Source: Bacteroides salyersiae WAL 10018 = DSM 18765 = JCM 12988
GTDB taxonomy: Bacteria > Bacteroidota > Bacteroidia > Bacteroidales > Bacteroidaceae
Assembly (NCBI RefSeq): GCF_000381365.1
Contig: NZ_KB905466.1
Location: forward strand, 2,423,029-2,487,028
Length of the DNA stretch: 64,000 nt
Direction: 5' to 3'
Notes under the pieces: generated by a model
Told to the model about the DNA's origin: nothing
Seen by the model: only the letters and a program-made list of their open reading frames with translations
The model's database searches: none
Made by a program: the position numbers and the translations under genes
Shown: in pieces, positions 18,968-26,168 of the stretch
Position numbering within the stretch: position 1 is the first letter of the stretch
How the letters are laid out: every line of letters starts with the position of its first letter

Positions 18968-21262
18968 TTACAAATCTTCGCCCAGATTCTCGTAAGTGCG
19001 TTCATCCCGTGACGGTTTGATGAGTTTTATACTGTCAGTATAATACTCTTGAGAAAGCTTAAAATACTTTTTAAACAGACGTTTGACTATATCGACCTCA
19101 TCCCCTTCAGTCGCGGGGATACGCGCTTTCCCATAGGTATCTACATAAGATAGTTCCCACTCTGCCAGTGCATGATAAAAATCATTGGCACGGAAAGCCT
19201 CTCTGCCGTAAATCTGTGGCAGACCGGCCTCCTCATAAGAAGTCCCTTCATCCAGATGTTGCTGCAACATGGTATAGAACTTCTGCCATCGCGGAAGATA
19301 ATAGCCGTTTATCAATCCGGCCCATTCCCGCCATGAATAATCAAAAATACGCGGATCTCCATCGGCTCCCCAGATAGTGACCAGAGAAGTGGCATCGCGT
19401 TCCATCTGATTCTTTTCCTCTTCCGTCTCTCCCCAGCTACGGGCCTCGGTCAGCCATCGGTCGAAACTATATTCGCTTCGTGTACGCAACAAGGTATCCA
19501 TATCGGCAAGCATTCCGAGAAAACGTCCCGAATGAAGTGTAAAAGCCTCCCGGTCTTTACTCCGGAACGCCTCGGCAGCCTTACGATGAATGAGTTGTCC
19601 CAAATTAGTCATCATCTGCCGTTGTACATCTACAAGATCGAAACGATAGGGGCGGGAAGCCGATAACTTGTCGGCATCTTCCAGCAACAGGCTCTGGGCA
19701 CGAATAATCAAAGCCGGATCATAAGGAATCTCAAGACCGGCATTCGGACCGGACTTTTTCACATCCAATGCAGGGCGTGCGGCAACAATAGAACTTTTCT
19801 CCGTCCCATTCGTTCCCTGACGGTACGGCCCCTCGAGCAACAACATCCACGCTTTCTGCGTGGCCGGTGAAAAAGCACCGTAACGGCGGGTAGCATACTG
19901 CTTCAACCAAGCGCGCAGATCAATACTGTCCGGATGGCAAGGCATTTCAAAAGCCAATTCATAATATACCGGATTCTGCTCGATAGCTTCCATAAACAGC
20001 CCCGAACCACAGACAGCAGGATTCAAACGTTTTGCTTTACTGTATTGATTGGAAGCAAGAAGTGCCAGATCACCATGCATATTGATACGTCCGCCGAAAT
20101 TATGCAGATTCCCCACCACAGTAGGATATCCCCAGAATTCCGCTTTCGAAGTACTGCTGCCACGTAAATCGAGAATCAGCAAAGCCTCTTTGGGGACGGC
20201 TTTTACAATAGCTTCGCGCAAGCTCCACGACTGCATTGCCCAAGTGCTTTGAGGATCGAACTCCCGGAAAAGACGATGGATGGTTTCCCCCACAGCTTTC
20301 AGGTATTCGGGCGTATCTACCGGAGGCGCACTTTCATGAAAAGGATCGGCGGCATAAACTCCGTGAGCGCCAAACAAACGGGCCTGCTCCTCAAGAAAAA
20401 CCCGCCCCATACGGGTAAACAACGAATCGGTAGGATCCAACTGAGCCGCACCTTTGAAACCGCACCAGGAACGTTGTTGATTGATATTTGCCGTGGGGTA
20501 TTTATCTTTTAACTCACGGGGAACGTAACCGGAAAATCCTTGCTGGATAGGCTGCATACCCAATTCCAATTGCCGTGCTATGATTTTCTTCCCTAAAGCG
20601 GCATGCCTGTCAATTACGGATTTCGGAAGAGGACCGCCATAACTTTGCAGGTTCTGCATCCATTGCCAGGCAGCATGTCCGGGCCCGGCAAGAAAGGCAC
20701 GTGCTTCTCGGTCACTGAAATTGAAATGCAACAATGTATTGTACCATACCGCATCCAAACCGATGGTGAAAAGCGGCATATTAACGGAATTCATAGCCAT
20801 GAAATCCAGTTCTTTTTGCCAGCGTTCCCAATCCCACCAGGCAGCAGTGTAGCTGACAGTACAGTAATTCATGTATACGCGATAACGCCCGTTGATAACA
20901 CGGCGTTCCCTTTCGCGAGGCTGAGGCAGTTTCTCCGGAAGGTTCAACTGATTGCCAAACCAGGAAACATGTGCCTGACAGGTATACTTCAAATACCAAT
21001 TGAAAGCAGTGGCCAAAGCAACAGGAGTATTACCACGCAAAATGATTTCTTTACCGTTTCCGTCTACTTCATAAACATCGACGCCATTATCCGGTGCAAT
21101 GATCTCCAACCGGTATTGGGAAGAATAGCCGGGAGTAACCCGTTCGATAAGCTCATAGATTGCTTTCGTATCTTTATTTGCACCATAAGCCGGTAACAAA
21201 AAGATACTAAACAAGAAGATGAAAGTGATTTTGTTTTTACTGATTAAATTCATGGTGTCCAA
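18968..21262 (-). CDS. GH89 alpha-N-acetylglucosaminidase
   Basis: This exported enzyme removes terminal alpha-linked N-acetylglucosamine. Its 764 residues show the NAGLU layout. A signal peptide is followed by the small N-terminal domain (LEIIAPDNGVDVYEVDG). The central barrel has VYMNYCTVSYTAAWWDWERW, the family hallmark. YAADPFHES (Glu310) and FMEAIEQNP (Glu425) correspond to the two catalytic glutamates of the family. The all-helical C-terminal domain follows (FDRWLTEARSWGETEEEK). Start choice: Met at 21262 or the Met three residues on. It is the last gene of the minus-strand arm, separated from the preceding jelly-roll gene by a hairpin. GH89 enzymes act on mucin, heparan and some bacterial glycans, so it does not fix the substrate alone. 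Confidence 0.93.
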   Translation of the reverse strand: MDTMNLISKNKITFIFLFSIFLLPAYGANKDTKAIYELIERVTPGYSSQYRLEIIAPDNGVDVYEVDGNGKEIILRGNTPVALATAFNWYLKYTCQAHVSWFGNQLNLPEKLPQPRERERRVINGRYRVYMNYCTVSYTAAWWDWERWQKELDFMAMNSVNMPLFTIGLDAVWYNTLLHFNFSDREARAFLAGPGHAAWQWMQNLQSYGGPLPKSVIDRHAALGKKIIARQLELGMQPIQQGFSGYVPRELKDKYPTANINQQRSWCGFKGAAQLDPTDSLFTRMGRVFLEEQARLFGAHGVYAADPFHESAPPVDTPEYLKAVGETIHRLFREFDPQSTWAMQSWSLREAIVKAVPKEALLILDLRGSSTSKAEFWGYPTVVGNLHNFGGRINMHGDLALLASNQYSKAKRLNPAVCGSGLFMEAIEQNPVYYELAFEMPCHPDSIDLRAWLKQYATRRYGAFSPATQKAWMLLLEGPYRQGTNGTEKSSIVAARPALDVKKSGPNAGLEIPYDPALIIRAQSLLLEDADKLSASRPYRFDLVDVQRQMMTNLGQLIHRKAAEAFRSKDREAFTLHSGRFLGMLADMDTLLRTRSEYSFDRWLTEARSWGETEEEKNQMERDATSLVTIWGADGDPRIFDYSWREWAGLINGYYLPRWQKFYTMLQQHLDEGTSYEEAGLPQIYGREAFRANDFYHALAEWELSYVDTYGKARIPATEGDEVDIVKRLFKKYFKLSQEYYTDSIKLIKPSRDERTYENLGEDL

Positions 21263-21272
21263 ATATTAAAAT

Positions 21273-21330
21273 TGCGCATCTTTATCCTACATTATATACA
21301 TTGCTGCATATCAACGGACAAAGATGCGCA
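21273..21330 (-). terminator. Hairpin between the jelly-roll gene and GH89
   Basis: TGCGCATCTTT (21273-21283) and AAAGATGCGCA (21320-21330) pair perfectly. On the minus strand the second arm is followed by ATTTTAATATTT. It may weaken read-through into GH89. On the plus strand the hairpin is followed by TTCTTTTTT, so it could also stop transcripts coming from the GH31 side. Confidence 0.6.
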
Positions 21331-21410
21331 TTCTTTTTTAATTATCCCAATTATATCCTAATACCTTATGATGTAAACCGTCTCCGGCATTTCAAAATAA
21401 AGATACTTAT

Positions 21411-22298
21411 TTATTTAACTATTACCTTACGGACTGTTTCTCCGTCTGCTGTTTGCAGCTTCACAATATAAAGCCCGCCGTCAGTAAGACTGATAGTATC
21501 AGCTCCTCCATCAGTAGTTTTCTGAGCAACCATCGAACCCAATGTATTAAATACGGTTACCATACCGGCTGCACCTTCAAAAGAGATGCCGTTGTCAATA
21601 GAGCGGACTTTGAAGTCATCTTTCTCAGAAGATACATCGATGATACTTACACCTTCGGGAATTTCACCATAGCCTACTTCCAAATCGTCGATATAGCGAA
21701 CTCCATTGCTTCTGAGCTGAATATCGAATGAAGTAAGATCGAGTTTGGCAAGCTCTACATAAATACCATATTGTTTCCATTCGGTAGTAAGCTCTACATA
21801 AGGAACTTTAGACCACGCATCACTATCACCACCATTGTTTTTCGGGTCGTACAACTGAGTAGCTCCAATATACATTTTCGTCCCGTCCGTATCACTCTTT
21901 GCCCAAAATGTATAATAGAAATCATCTCCTCTGTCTATAAAAAACGGATCGGCAATATAATCCTCTGCATAAACACTCGATACTTGAGTAACACCTACAT
22001 GCCAACTAAACCAAGTAGATACAATACCGGTAGCGATAATCTTACAAGCCTTATCAGCTTCCCCGTCACGGTTCTCTGCCTTTTCAAAAGTCACTTCTAC
22101 CTTATTGCTACCCGAAGTCCAGTTATTGTTTGAAGGAGATACCCAGCCGGCCGGTCTCACACCTATTACATTTTCATCTGCATCCTTGATGTCTACCCAA
22201 CTATCAAAACTGGTATTATAACCATCTACAAAATAAGATTGTGCATTCATGTTTGCACTTACCAATAACAATGCTACTGCGTAAAATAATTTTCTCAT
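21411..22298 (-). CDS. Exported jelly-roll (CBM-like) protein with C-terminal sorting-like domain
   Basis: This encodes a non-catalytic-looking exported protein of 295 residues. The signal peptide ends near SANMNAQ. Residues about 25-215 look like a carbohydrate-binding jelly roll (NRDGEADKACKIIATG; FYYTFWAKSDTDGTKMYIG; YIDDLEVGYGEIPEG). The last 75 residues (FEGAAGMVTVFNTLGSMV to a terminal VRKVIVK) match type A C-terminal sorting domains. A similar architecture is encoded at 25233, the first gene of the opposite arm, so each arm has one. It may hold glycan near the GH88, lyase or GH89 enzymes. Binding is inferred from fold pattern and context only. It lies 40 bp after the GH88 gene in the same operon. 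Confidence 0.75.
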   Translation of the reverse strand: MRKLFYAVALLLVSANMNAQSYFVDGYNTSFDSWVDIKDADENVIGVRPAGWVSPSNNNWTSGSNKVEVTFEKAENRDGEADKACKIIATGIVSTWFSWHVGVTQVSSVYAEDYIADPFFIDRGDDFYYTFWAKSDTDGTKMYIGATQLYDPKNNGGDSDAWSKVPYVELTTEWKQYGIYVELAKLDLTSFDIQLRSNGVRYIDDLEVGYGEIPEGVSIIDVSSEKDDFKVRSIDNGISFEGAAGMVTVFNTLGSMVAQKTTDGGADTISLTDGGLYIVKLQTADGETVRKVIVK

Positions 22299-22338
22299 AC
22301 GAATTGATTTAAAAAGTTAATAATTATGTTATTGAAAT

Positions 22339-23592
22339 TCATTTCTTCGAATTGTAATGCTCATACCGGTTCAAAGCTTCCAGAAAATAATAATCGGCAT
22401 AAACCAAAGGAACATCGATCTCCTGACCGTGAGGTATACTACCGACGCTATGCATCAGAATAAAGTTATTGTTAGTGCCCGGTACCGCCCGGTAAGCCGG
22501 AGAAGAGAGCGACTTAAGTATCTTCACAGCCGCATCGTAGTACGTATCTTCATTCGGTACGTACGTAGCCAGTTCCAGAAAGGCAGAAGCAGCAATAGCC
22601 GCTGCCGATGCATCACGGGGAACTACTTTGAAACGGTCGGGATCATATTTCCAATCGGGAACATAGCCTTCCTGCCCGGCATTAAAGTCCCAATACGGTA
22701 CCCCGTCTTCCGGAAGATTCGGATGGTTGAGCCAATAATCCGCCGTATGTACGGCTATTTCCAAAAAATTAGGATTCTTCGTTTCACGATAAGCCATTGT
22801 ATAGCCATAAATAGCCCATGCCTGTCCGCGTGCCCATGCCGAATTATCAGAAAATCCCTGACAGGTAGCCTGATGAAGTACTTTTCCCGTCAACGTATCA
22901 TAATCTACCACATGATAATTGCTATAATCTTCGCGCAACTGATTCTTTGCAGTCGTCTCCGCATGAGTGGTTGCTATCTTGGCATATCTCGTGTCACCCG
23001 TTACTTTAGAAGCAAAATAGAGCAACTCCAGATTCATCATATTATCAATAATCACCGGATAAAACCATTCATCCTTTCCATTCCATGCCTTACGGTAGTT
23101 CCATGATTTGATACATCCGGTCACTTCACTGAAACGGGTAGTTAAAGAATTGGCAGCTTCAATAATTACATCCTTATATTCTTCTTTACCTGTAAGCCTA
23201 TATCCGTTACCAAAACTGCAATAGATAAGGAAACCGATATCATGATGGCTTGTCAGCTTTTTCATCGGTTCCAAAGCTTCCGTCCATTTGACGGCACTCT
23301 GTTTCCAACTCTCTTCACGGTTATGTTCATAGATATACCATAGACATCCCGGATAGAATCCTTCCGTCCAGTCATTCTTCGGAGTGGCAATCAACTGTCC
23401 GTCCTTGCCCGTAGTACGTGGGTACACAGTAGGTTCGGGAACCGCTTTCAGTTGATTACTCAAATGCTGTTCGGCAACTAAAAAATCATCTTCAATGAGT
23501 GCTTTCTTCTTATCCGCTTGCATGCAAGACATGCAAAGAGAGCAACTCAACAATAATAGTCCAATAATTCGCATATAGGTTGACATTTTCAT
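22339..23592 (-). CDS. GH88 unsaturated uronyl hydrolase (lipoprotein)
   Basis: This enzyme removes the 4,5-unsaturated uronic acid that polysaccharide lyases leave at the non-reducing end of their products. It therefore points to lyase-based breakdown by the lyases encoded at 23762 and 26165. It has 417 residues. The signal peptide has a lipobox ending at Cys23 (LCMSC), so the enzyme is membrane-anchored. The (alpha/alpha)6 barrel shows WTEGFYPGCLWYIYE, the catalytic-type Asp118 in HHDIGF, the second acidic residue Asp183 in VIIDNMMNL, and WARGQAWAIYGY. The spacing of the two Asp residues fits characterised unsaturated glucuronyl hydrolases. GH105 is an alternative but fits less well. Confidence 0.92.
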   Translation of the reverse strand: MKMSTYMRIIGLLLLSCSLCMSCMQADKKKALIEDDFLVAEQHLSNQLKAVPEPTVYPRTTGKDGQLIATPKNDWTEGFYPGCLWYIYEHNREESWKQSAVKWTEALEPMKKLTSHHDIGFLIYCSFGNGYRLTGKEEYKDVIIEAANSLTTRFSEVTGCIKSWNYRKAWNGKDEWFYPVIIDNMMNLELLYFASKVTGDTRYAKIATTHAETTAKNQLREDYSNYHVVDYDTLTGKVLHQATCQGFSDNSAWARGQAWAIYGYTMAYRETKNPNFLEIAVHTADYWLNHPNLPEDGVPYWDFNAGQEGYVPDWKYDPDRFKVVPRDASAAAIAASAFLELATYVPNEDTYYDAAVKILKSLSSPAYRAVPGTNNNFILMHSVGSIPHGQEIDVPLVYADYYFLEALNRYEHYNSKK

Positions 23593-23620
23593 TATATATT
23601 CTTTCTCAGTAGCTGTTTAG

Positions 23621-23739
23621 TAGTAGTCAAGTAGTTAAGTAGTTATCACTTCGTTAGTAGTAAGTAGCAGATAGTATATAGCTTAACAATCAGTAGTATC
23701 CTACTTGACTACTTTAACTACTTAACTACTTGACTACTA
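23621..23739. repeat. Perfect 25-bp inverted repeat in a run of TAGT/ACTA-rich direct repeats
   Basis: Bases 23621-23645 and 23715-23739 are perfect reverse complements of each other, 69 bp apart. Each arm is itself internally repetitive (AAGTAGTTAAGTAGTTA; TAACTACTTAACTACTTG). CTACTTGACTACT occurs again at about 23745-23757. The whole lies between the lyase gene end (23762) and the GH88 start (23592), so any minus-strand transcript must cross it. It may be an attenuating hairpin or mRNA-stabilising structure between the two genes. Confidence 0.75.
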
Positions 23740-23761
23740 ATCGGCTACTTGACTACTAAAA

Positions 23762-24868
23762 TCACTCTTCTTCACCGTAATACCAGCGCAGATTGCTAAG
23801 GGTGAGCCGCCAGGTATAAAATGGGTTACCGCCCCGATACTTATCAACAGCACGTAGAAGGTCTTGATCCATTTCGAGAAGCTCATCGGCAACATACATT
23901 GTTCCGGCAGGGCTATAAGGTTTATTATAATCACTACGTTTTTTATCGGGTGCCCATTCCGTTTCTACAAATTCCGTATGCGGATTCTTCGCCGGGTCCA
24001 ATAAATAAGGTTTCCAGAAATCGACACTTTTCTTAATAGAAGCCCCCCAGTTCACGTCTTGCGCATAAAATTCATCAGCTACCTTATATCCTTCATAACA
24101 GGCCATTCCATGACAGATTTCGGCAAAGAACAGTAAATCATAAGAATGGTAAGCAAAAGCATCACGACCCATCAAATCAGTAGTAGTACCATTGGCGTAT
24201 AGATTATTTTTCACCCAACCGGAATACCTGTTTCTGAAATAAGTATTCACTACATTTTTATCATTCAATGCCGAACCGTAATAATAAAATTGCTGCATAA
24301 GACAAGTTCCCCAGTTATTATCGCGTAAATCATTATCCTTAATGAATACATTGATACGCTTTCTGAACCATCCGTCTATCTCGTCTCTATCTGCCTGCGA
24401 AATCACATTGCGAATAATGCTATATCCCTCTACAGCCGGTGTATATACACTTTCGTGAATATTTGATTTGGATACGGCCACATTCACCTTTCCCCACGCC
24501 TTCAGATATTCAACAGCTTTATTCAGAAATTTATCGTCTTGCGAGAATGCATAAACCACGCAAAGCTGGTAGATAGCGTTCATTTCACCATTTATATCCA
24601 CATTATTAGGATTGTTGGAGGTTGAAACGGCAGGAGTGGTTTTCCGGTCATTGTTCACAATTGTTTCCGCCGGATTTCTCATCTGTTTGATGTAGGCGCT
24701 CTTAGGAGGATTATTGCCTTTCTTCTCAATATCTTCTTTCATCTTATCATAATGATAACGAGTCATCATCAGATTGGGAAACATTAAATCTACATTGTCC
24801 GTAGATTGAGCTTTTCCGGTAAGCGAAGTGCCTACCAACAGGAACAGGAGTAAAATGTGCTTTTTCAT
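23762..24868 (-). CDS. Alginate-lyase-like polysaccharide lyase (PL5/PL38-type fold)
   Basis: This is probably a uronate-specific lyase with the alginate-lyase (alpha/alpha)-toroid domain. It has 368 residues. The signal peptide ends near SLTGKAQ. The body has MFPNLMMTRYHYDKMKEDI, INGEMNAIYQLCVVYAFSQDDKFLNKA (opening of the toroid), and SNIHESVYTPAVEGYSIIRN. DNNWGTCLMQQFYYYG and RDAFAYHSYDLLFFAEICHG follow; their Asn, His and Tyr residues are the sort used by toroid lyases. It is the first gene of the minus-strand arm, with a perfect -7 box upstream at 24927-24934. Cleavage of glucuronan, alginate-like or other acidic polymers is possible. The exact PL family needs a profile search. Confidence 0.75.
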   Translation of the reverse strand: MKKHILLLFLLVGTSLTGKAQSTDNVDLMFPNLMMTRYHYDKMKEDIEKKGNNPPKSAYIKQMRNPAETIVNNDRKTTPAVSTSNNPNNVDINGEMNAIYQLCVVYAFSQDDKFLNKAVEYLKAWGKVNVAVSKSNIHESVYTPAVEGYSIIRNVISQADRDEIDGWFRKRINVFIKDNDLRDNNWGTCLMQQFYYYGSALNDKNVVNTYFRNRYSGWVKNNLYANGTTTDLMGRDAFAYHSYDLLFFAEICHGMACYEGYKVADEFYAQDVNWGASIKKSVDFWKPYLLDPAKNPHTEFVETEWAPDKKRSDYNKPYSPAGTMYVADELLEMDQDLLRAVDKYRGGNPFYTWRLTLSNLRWYYGEEE

Positions 24869-24926
24869 CGTCTATTATATTAATGTAACCAATACGGAAA
24901 CAGTTGTCGCCAACTGATCACAGAGG

Positions 24927-24934
24927 CAAATGTA
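24927..24934 (-). promoter_or_regulatory. -7 box for the minus-strand enzyme arm
   Basis: On the minus strand the bases read TACATTTG, a perfect TAnnTTTG, about 58 bp before the lyase ATG at 24868. Confidence 0.6.
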
Positions 24935-24991
24935 GAGAAGATGCAGCAGACTGAGGTTGATGTATTGTATCGGCAGTAGTATCGAATTATC

Positions 24992-25155
24992 TTTCGGACA
25001 ATATAATCCCATAATACGGATAAAAACACCCATAGGGCGCTAAAAATGCGGAAAACAGAGAAGAACTTTCTTCAAGACAAGAACAAAGGGACACCCGAAG
25101 GAATATAATCCCCATTTCGTCCAACGGACAATAAAATCATCTATTTCGGACAATA
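24992..25155. promoter_or_regulatory. Divergent control region with repeated TTTCGGACAATA elements
   Basis: The 364 bp between the divergent lyase gene (24868) and the jelly-roll gene (25233) hold two exact copies of TTTCGGACAATA (24992-25003 and 25144-25155). A shortened copy CGGACAATA is at 25125-25133, next to a small GTCC-AAC-GGAC dyad. They sit between the two opposed -7 boxes. These are good candidates for the binding sites of the hybrid regulator encoded at 40952-45064, whose AraC-type domain would recognise repeated asymmetric sites. The link is an inference. Confidence 0.5.
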
Positions 25156-25183
25156 GGCAACATCCCATTTTCACAACATCCTC

Positions 25184-25191
25184 TACTTTTG
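25184..25191 (+). promoter_or_regulatory. -7 box for the plus-strand PUL arm
   Basis: TACTTTTG is a perfect TAnnTTTG, 42 bp before the ATG at 25233. The TTTCGGACAATA copy at 25144-25155 ends 28 bp upstream of it, about where an activator would bind. Confidence 0.6.
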
Positions 25192-25232
25192 TAAGTAGTA
25201 AAACAAAATCAGCCTCACAAATTGATTGAATT

Positions 25233-26168
25233 ATGAAAAACAAGATCATTACTTCCGCGCTGTTAGCAGCATTTATCTCTTTTTCCGGAAATATGTTCGC
25301 ACAAGAACTTTTCCGGGCAGACTTTGAAACTTATGAAACAACTCCTTATTTCTTCCGCTTCGGCAACACAGGAAAACGGGGAGACTATAAACCCAAATCA
25401 CGTTGGATGTATTCACACGAAGTGATAGACAATCCGGCATCCGCCGAAGGCAACCATTCGGGAAAAGTACTGAAATATGCCTCTATGGAAGCACGCAACT
25501 ACGGATTGAAATTTCTCTTTGACACGCCTATCTCCATCGACGACCTGAAAGTAGTAGAGTTTATGATCTATCAACCGCTCAATGTGATCGGTAAAGAAAC
25601 AGACGATTGGGAAGACCCGGCAGAGAAACAAGACATCTGTATCAAACTGCTTTCGAAATTCAATACAACGAATGATCTTATACAGGACGAGGGCATACTT
25701 CTCAATAAATCGGTTTATGACTTTACCACGGAAGGAAAATGGATTACCTACACATTCACATTCAACAAAGCCGCCTATTCCAGCCAGATAAGCAAATTCA
25801 CCAATGGAGTATTGGGAATAGCCATACTGCCGACCTACAACTCGAATGTCGTGCTGTATGAAGACCAACAGCACGTCTGCTATATCGATAATATCGTAGT
25901 AAACCCTTCACCGACAGGTATCTCCGGCCCGAATACCGAAAAGACGGCAATCGAGTACAGCGACGGAAAACTCACCCTTTGCGGTGCAGAAAACGGCCCT
26001 GCCAATATCACCGTCTATGACACGAACGGATGTGCAGTGACAGCAGCAGAGATTACCGTAGAAAACGGAAAAGCTTCATTGGCTTTACCACTTGATAATA
26101 ATAAGGTATATCTGGTAAACGTAGTAACACAAAATCAATGTTATCGTCAAAAGATCAGTAAACTATGA
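25233..26168 (+). CDS. Exported jelly-roll protein preceding the PL8-like lyase
   Basis: This encodes a 311-residue exported protein with a signal peptide ending near GNMFAQ. Residues about 25-230 have the look of a lyase-associated or carbohydrate-binding beta-sandwich (LFRADFETYETTPYFFRFG; WITYTFTFNKAAYSS; VCYIDNIVVNPSP). The last 70 residues (IEYSDGKLTLCGAENGPANI to a terminal YRQKISKL) resemble a C-terminal sorting-type domain, more weakly than its counterpart at 21411. I see no catalytic motif. Its stop overlaps the start of the PL8-like lyase gene by four bases (ATGA), so it is translationally coupled to it and may serve as its binding partner. Confidence 0.72.
   Translation: MKNKIITSALLAAFISFSGNMFAQELFRADFETYETTPYFFRFGNTGKRGDYKPKSRWMYSHEVIDNPASAEGNHSGKVLKYASMEARNYGLKFLFDTPISIDDLKVVEFMIYQPLNVIGKETDDWEDPAEKQDICIKLLSKFNTTNDLIQDEGILLNKSVYDFTTEGKWITYTFTFNKAAYSSQISKFTNGVLGIAILPTYNSNVVLYEDQQHVCYIDNIVVNPSPTGISGPNTEKTAIEYSDGKLTLCGAENGPANITVYDTNGCAVTAAEITVENGKASLALPLDNNKVYLVNVVTQNQCYRQKISKL

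Noticed and set aside
20603..21196. A 197-codon frame antisense to the GH89 gene
   Set aside because: The GH89 hallmark motifs are on the other strand, and this frame has no family features.
22357..23106. A 249-codon frame antisense to the GH88 gene
   Set aside because: It lies fully inside a clear GH88 gene; its composition is the mirror of that gene's codons.
23621..23739. An invertible promoter between 25-bp inverted repeats
   Set aside because: No -7 box is present in the 69-bp spacer and no recombinase gene is nearby; an RNA or slippage structure is simpler.
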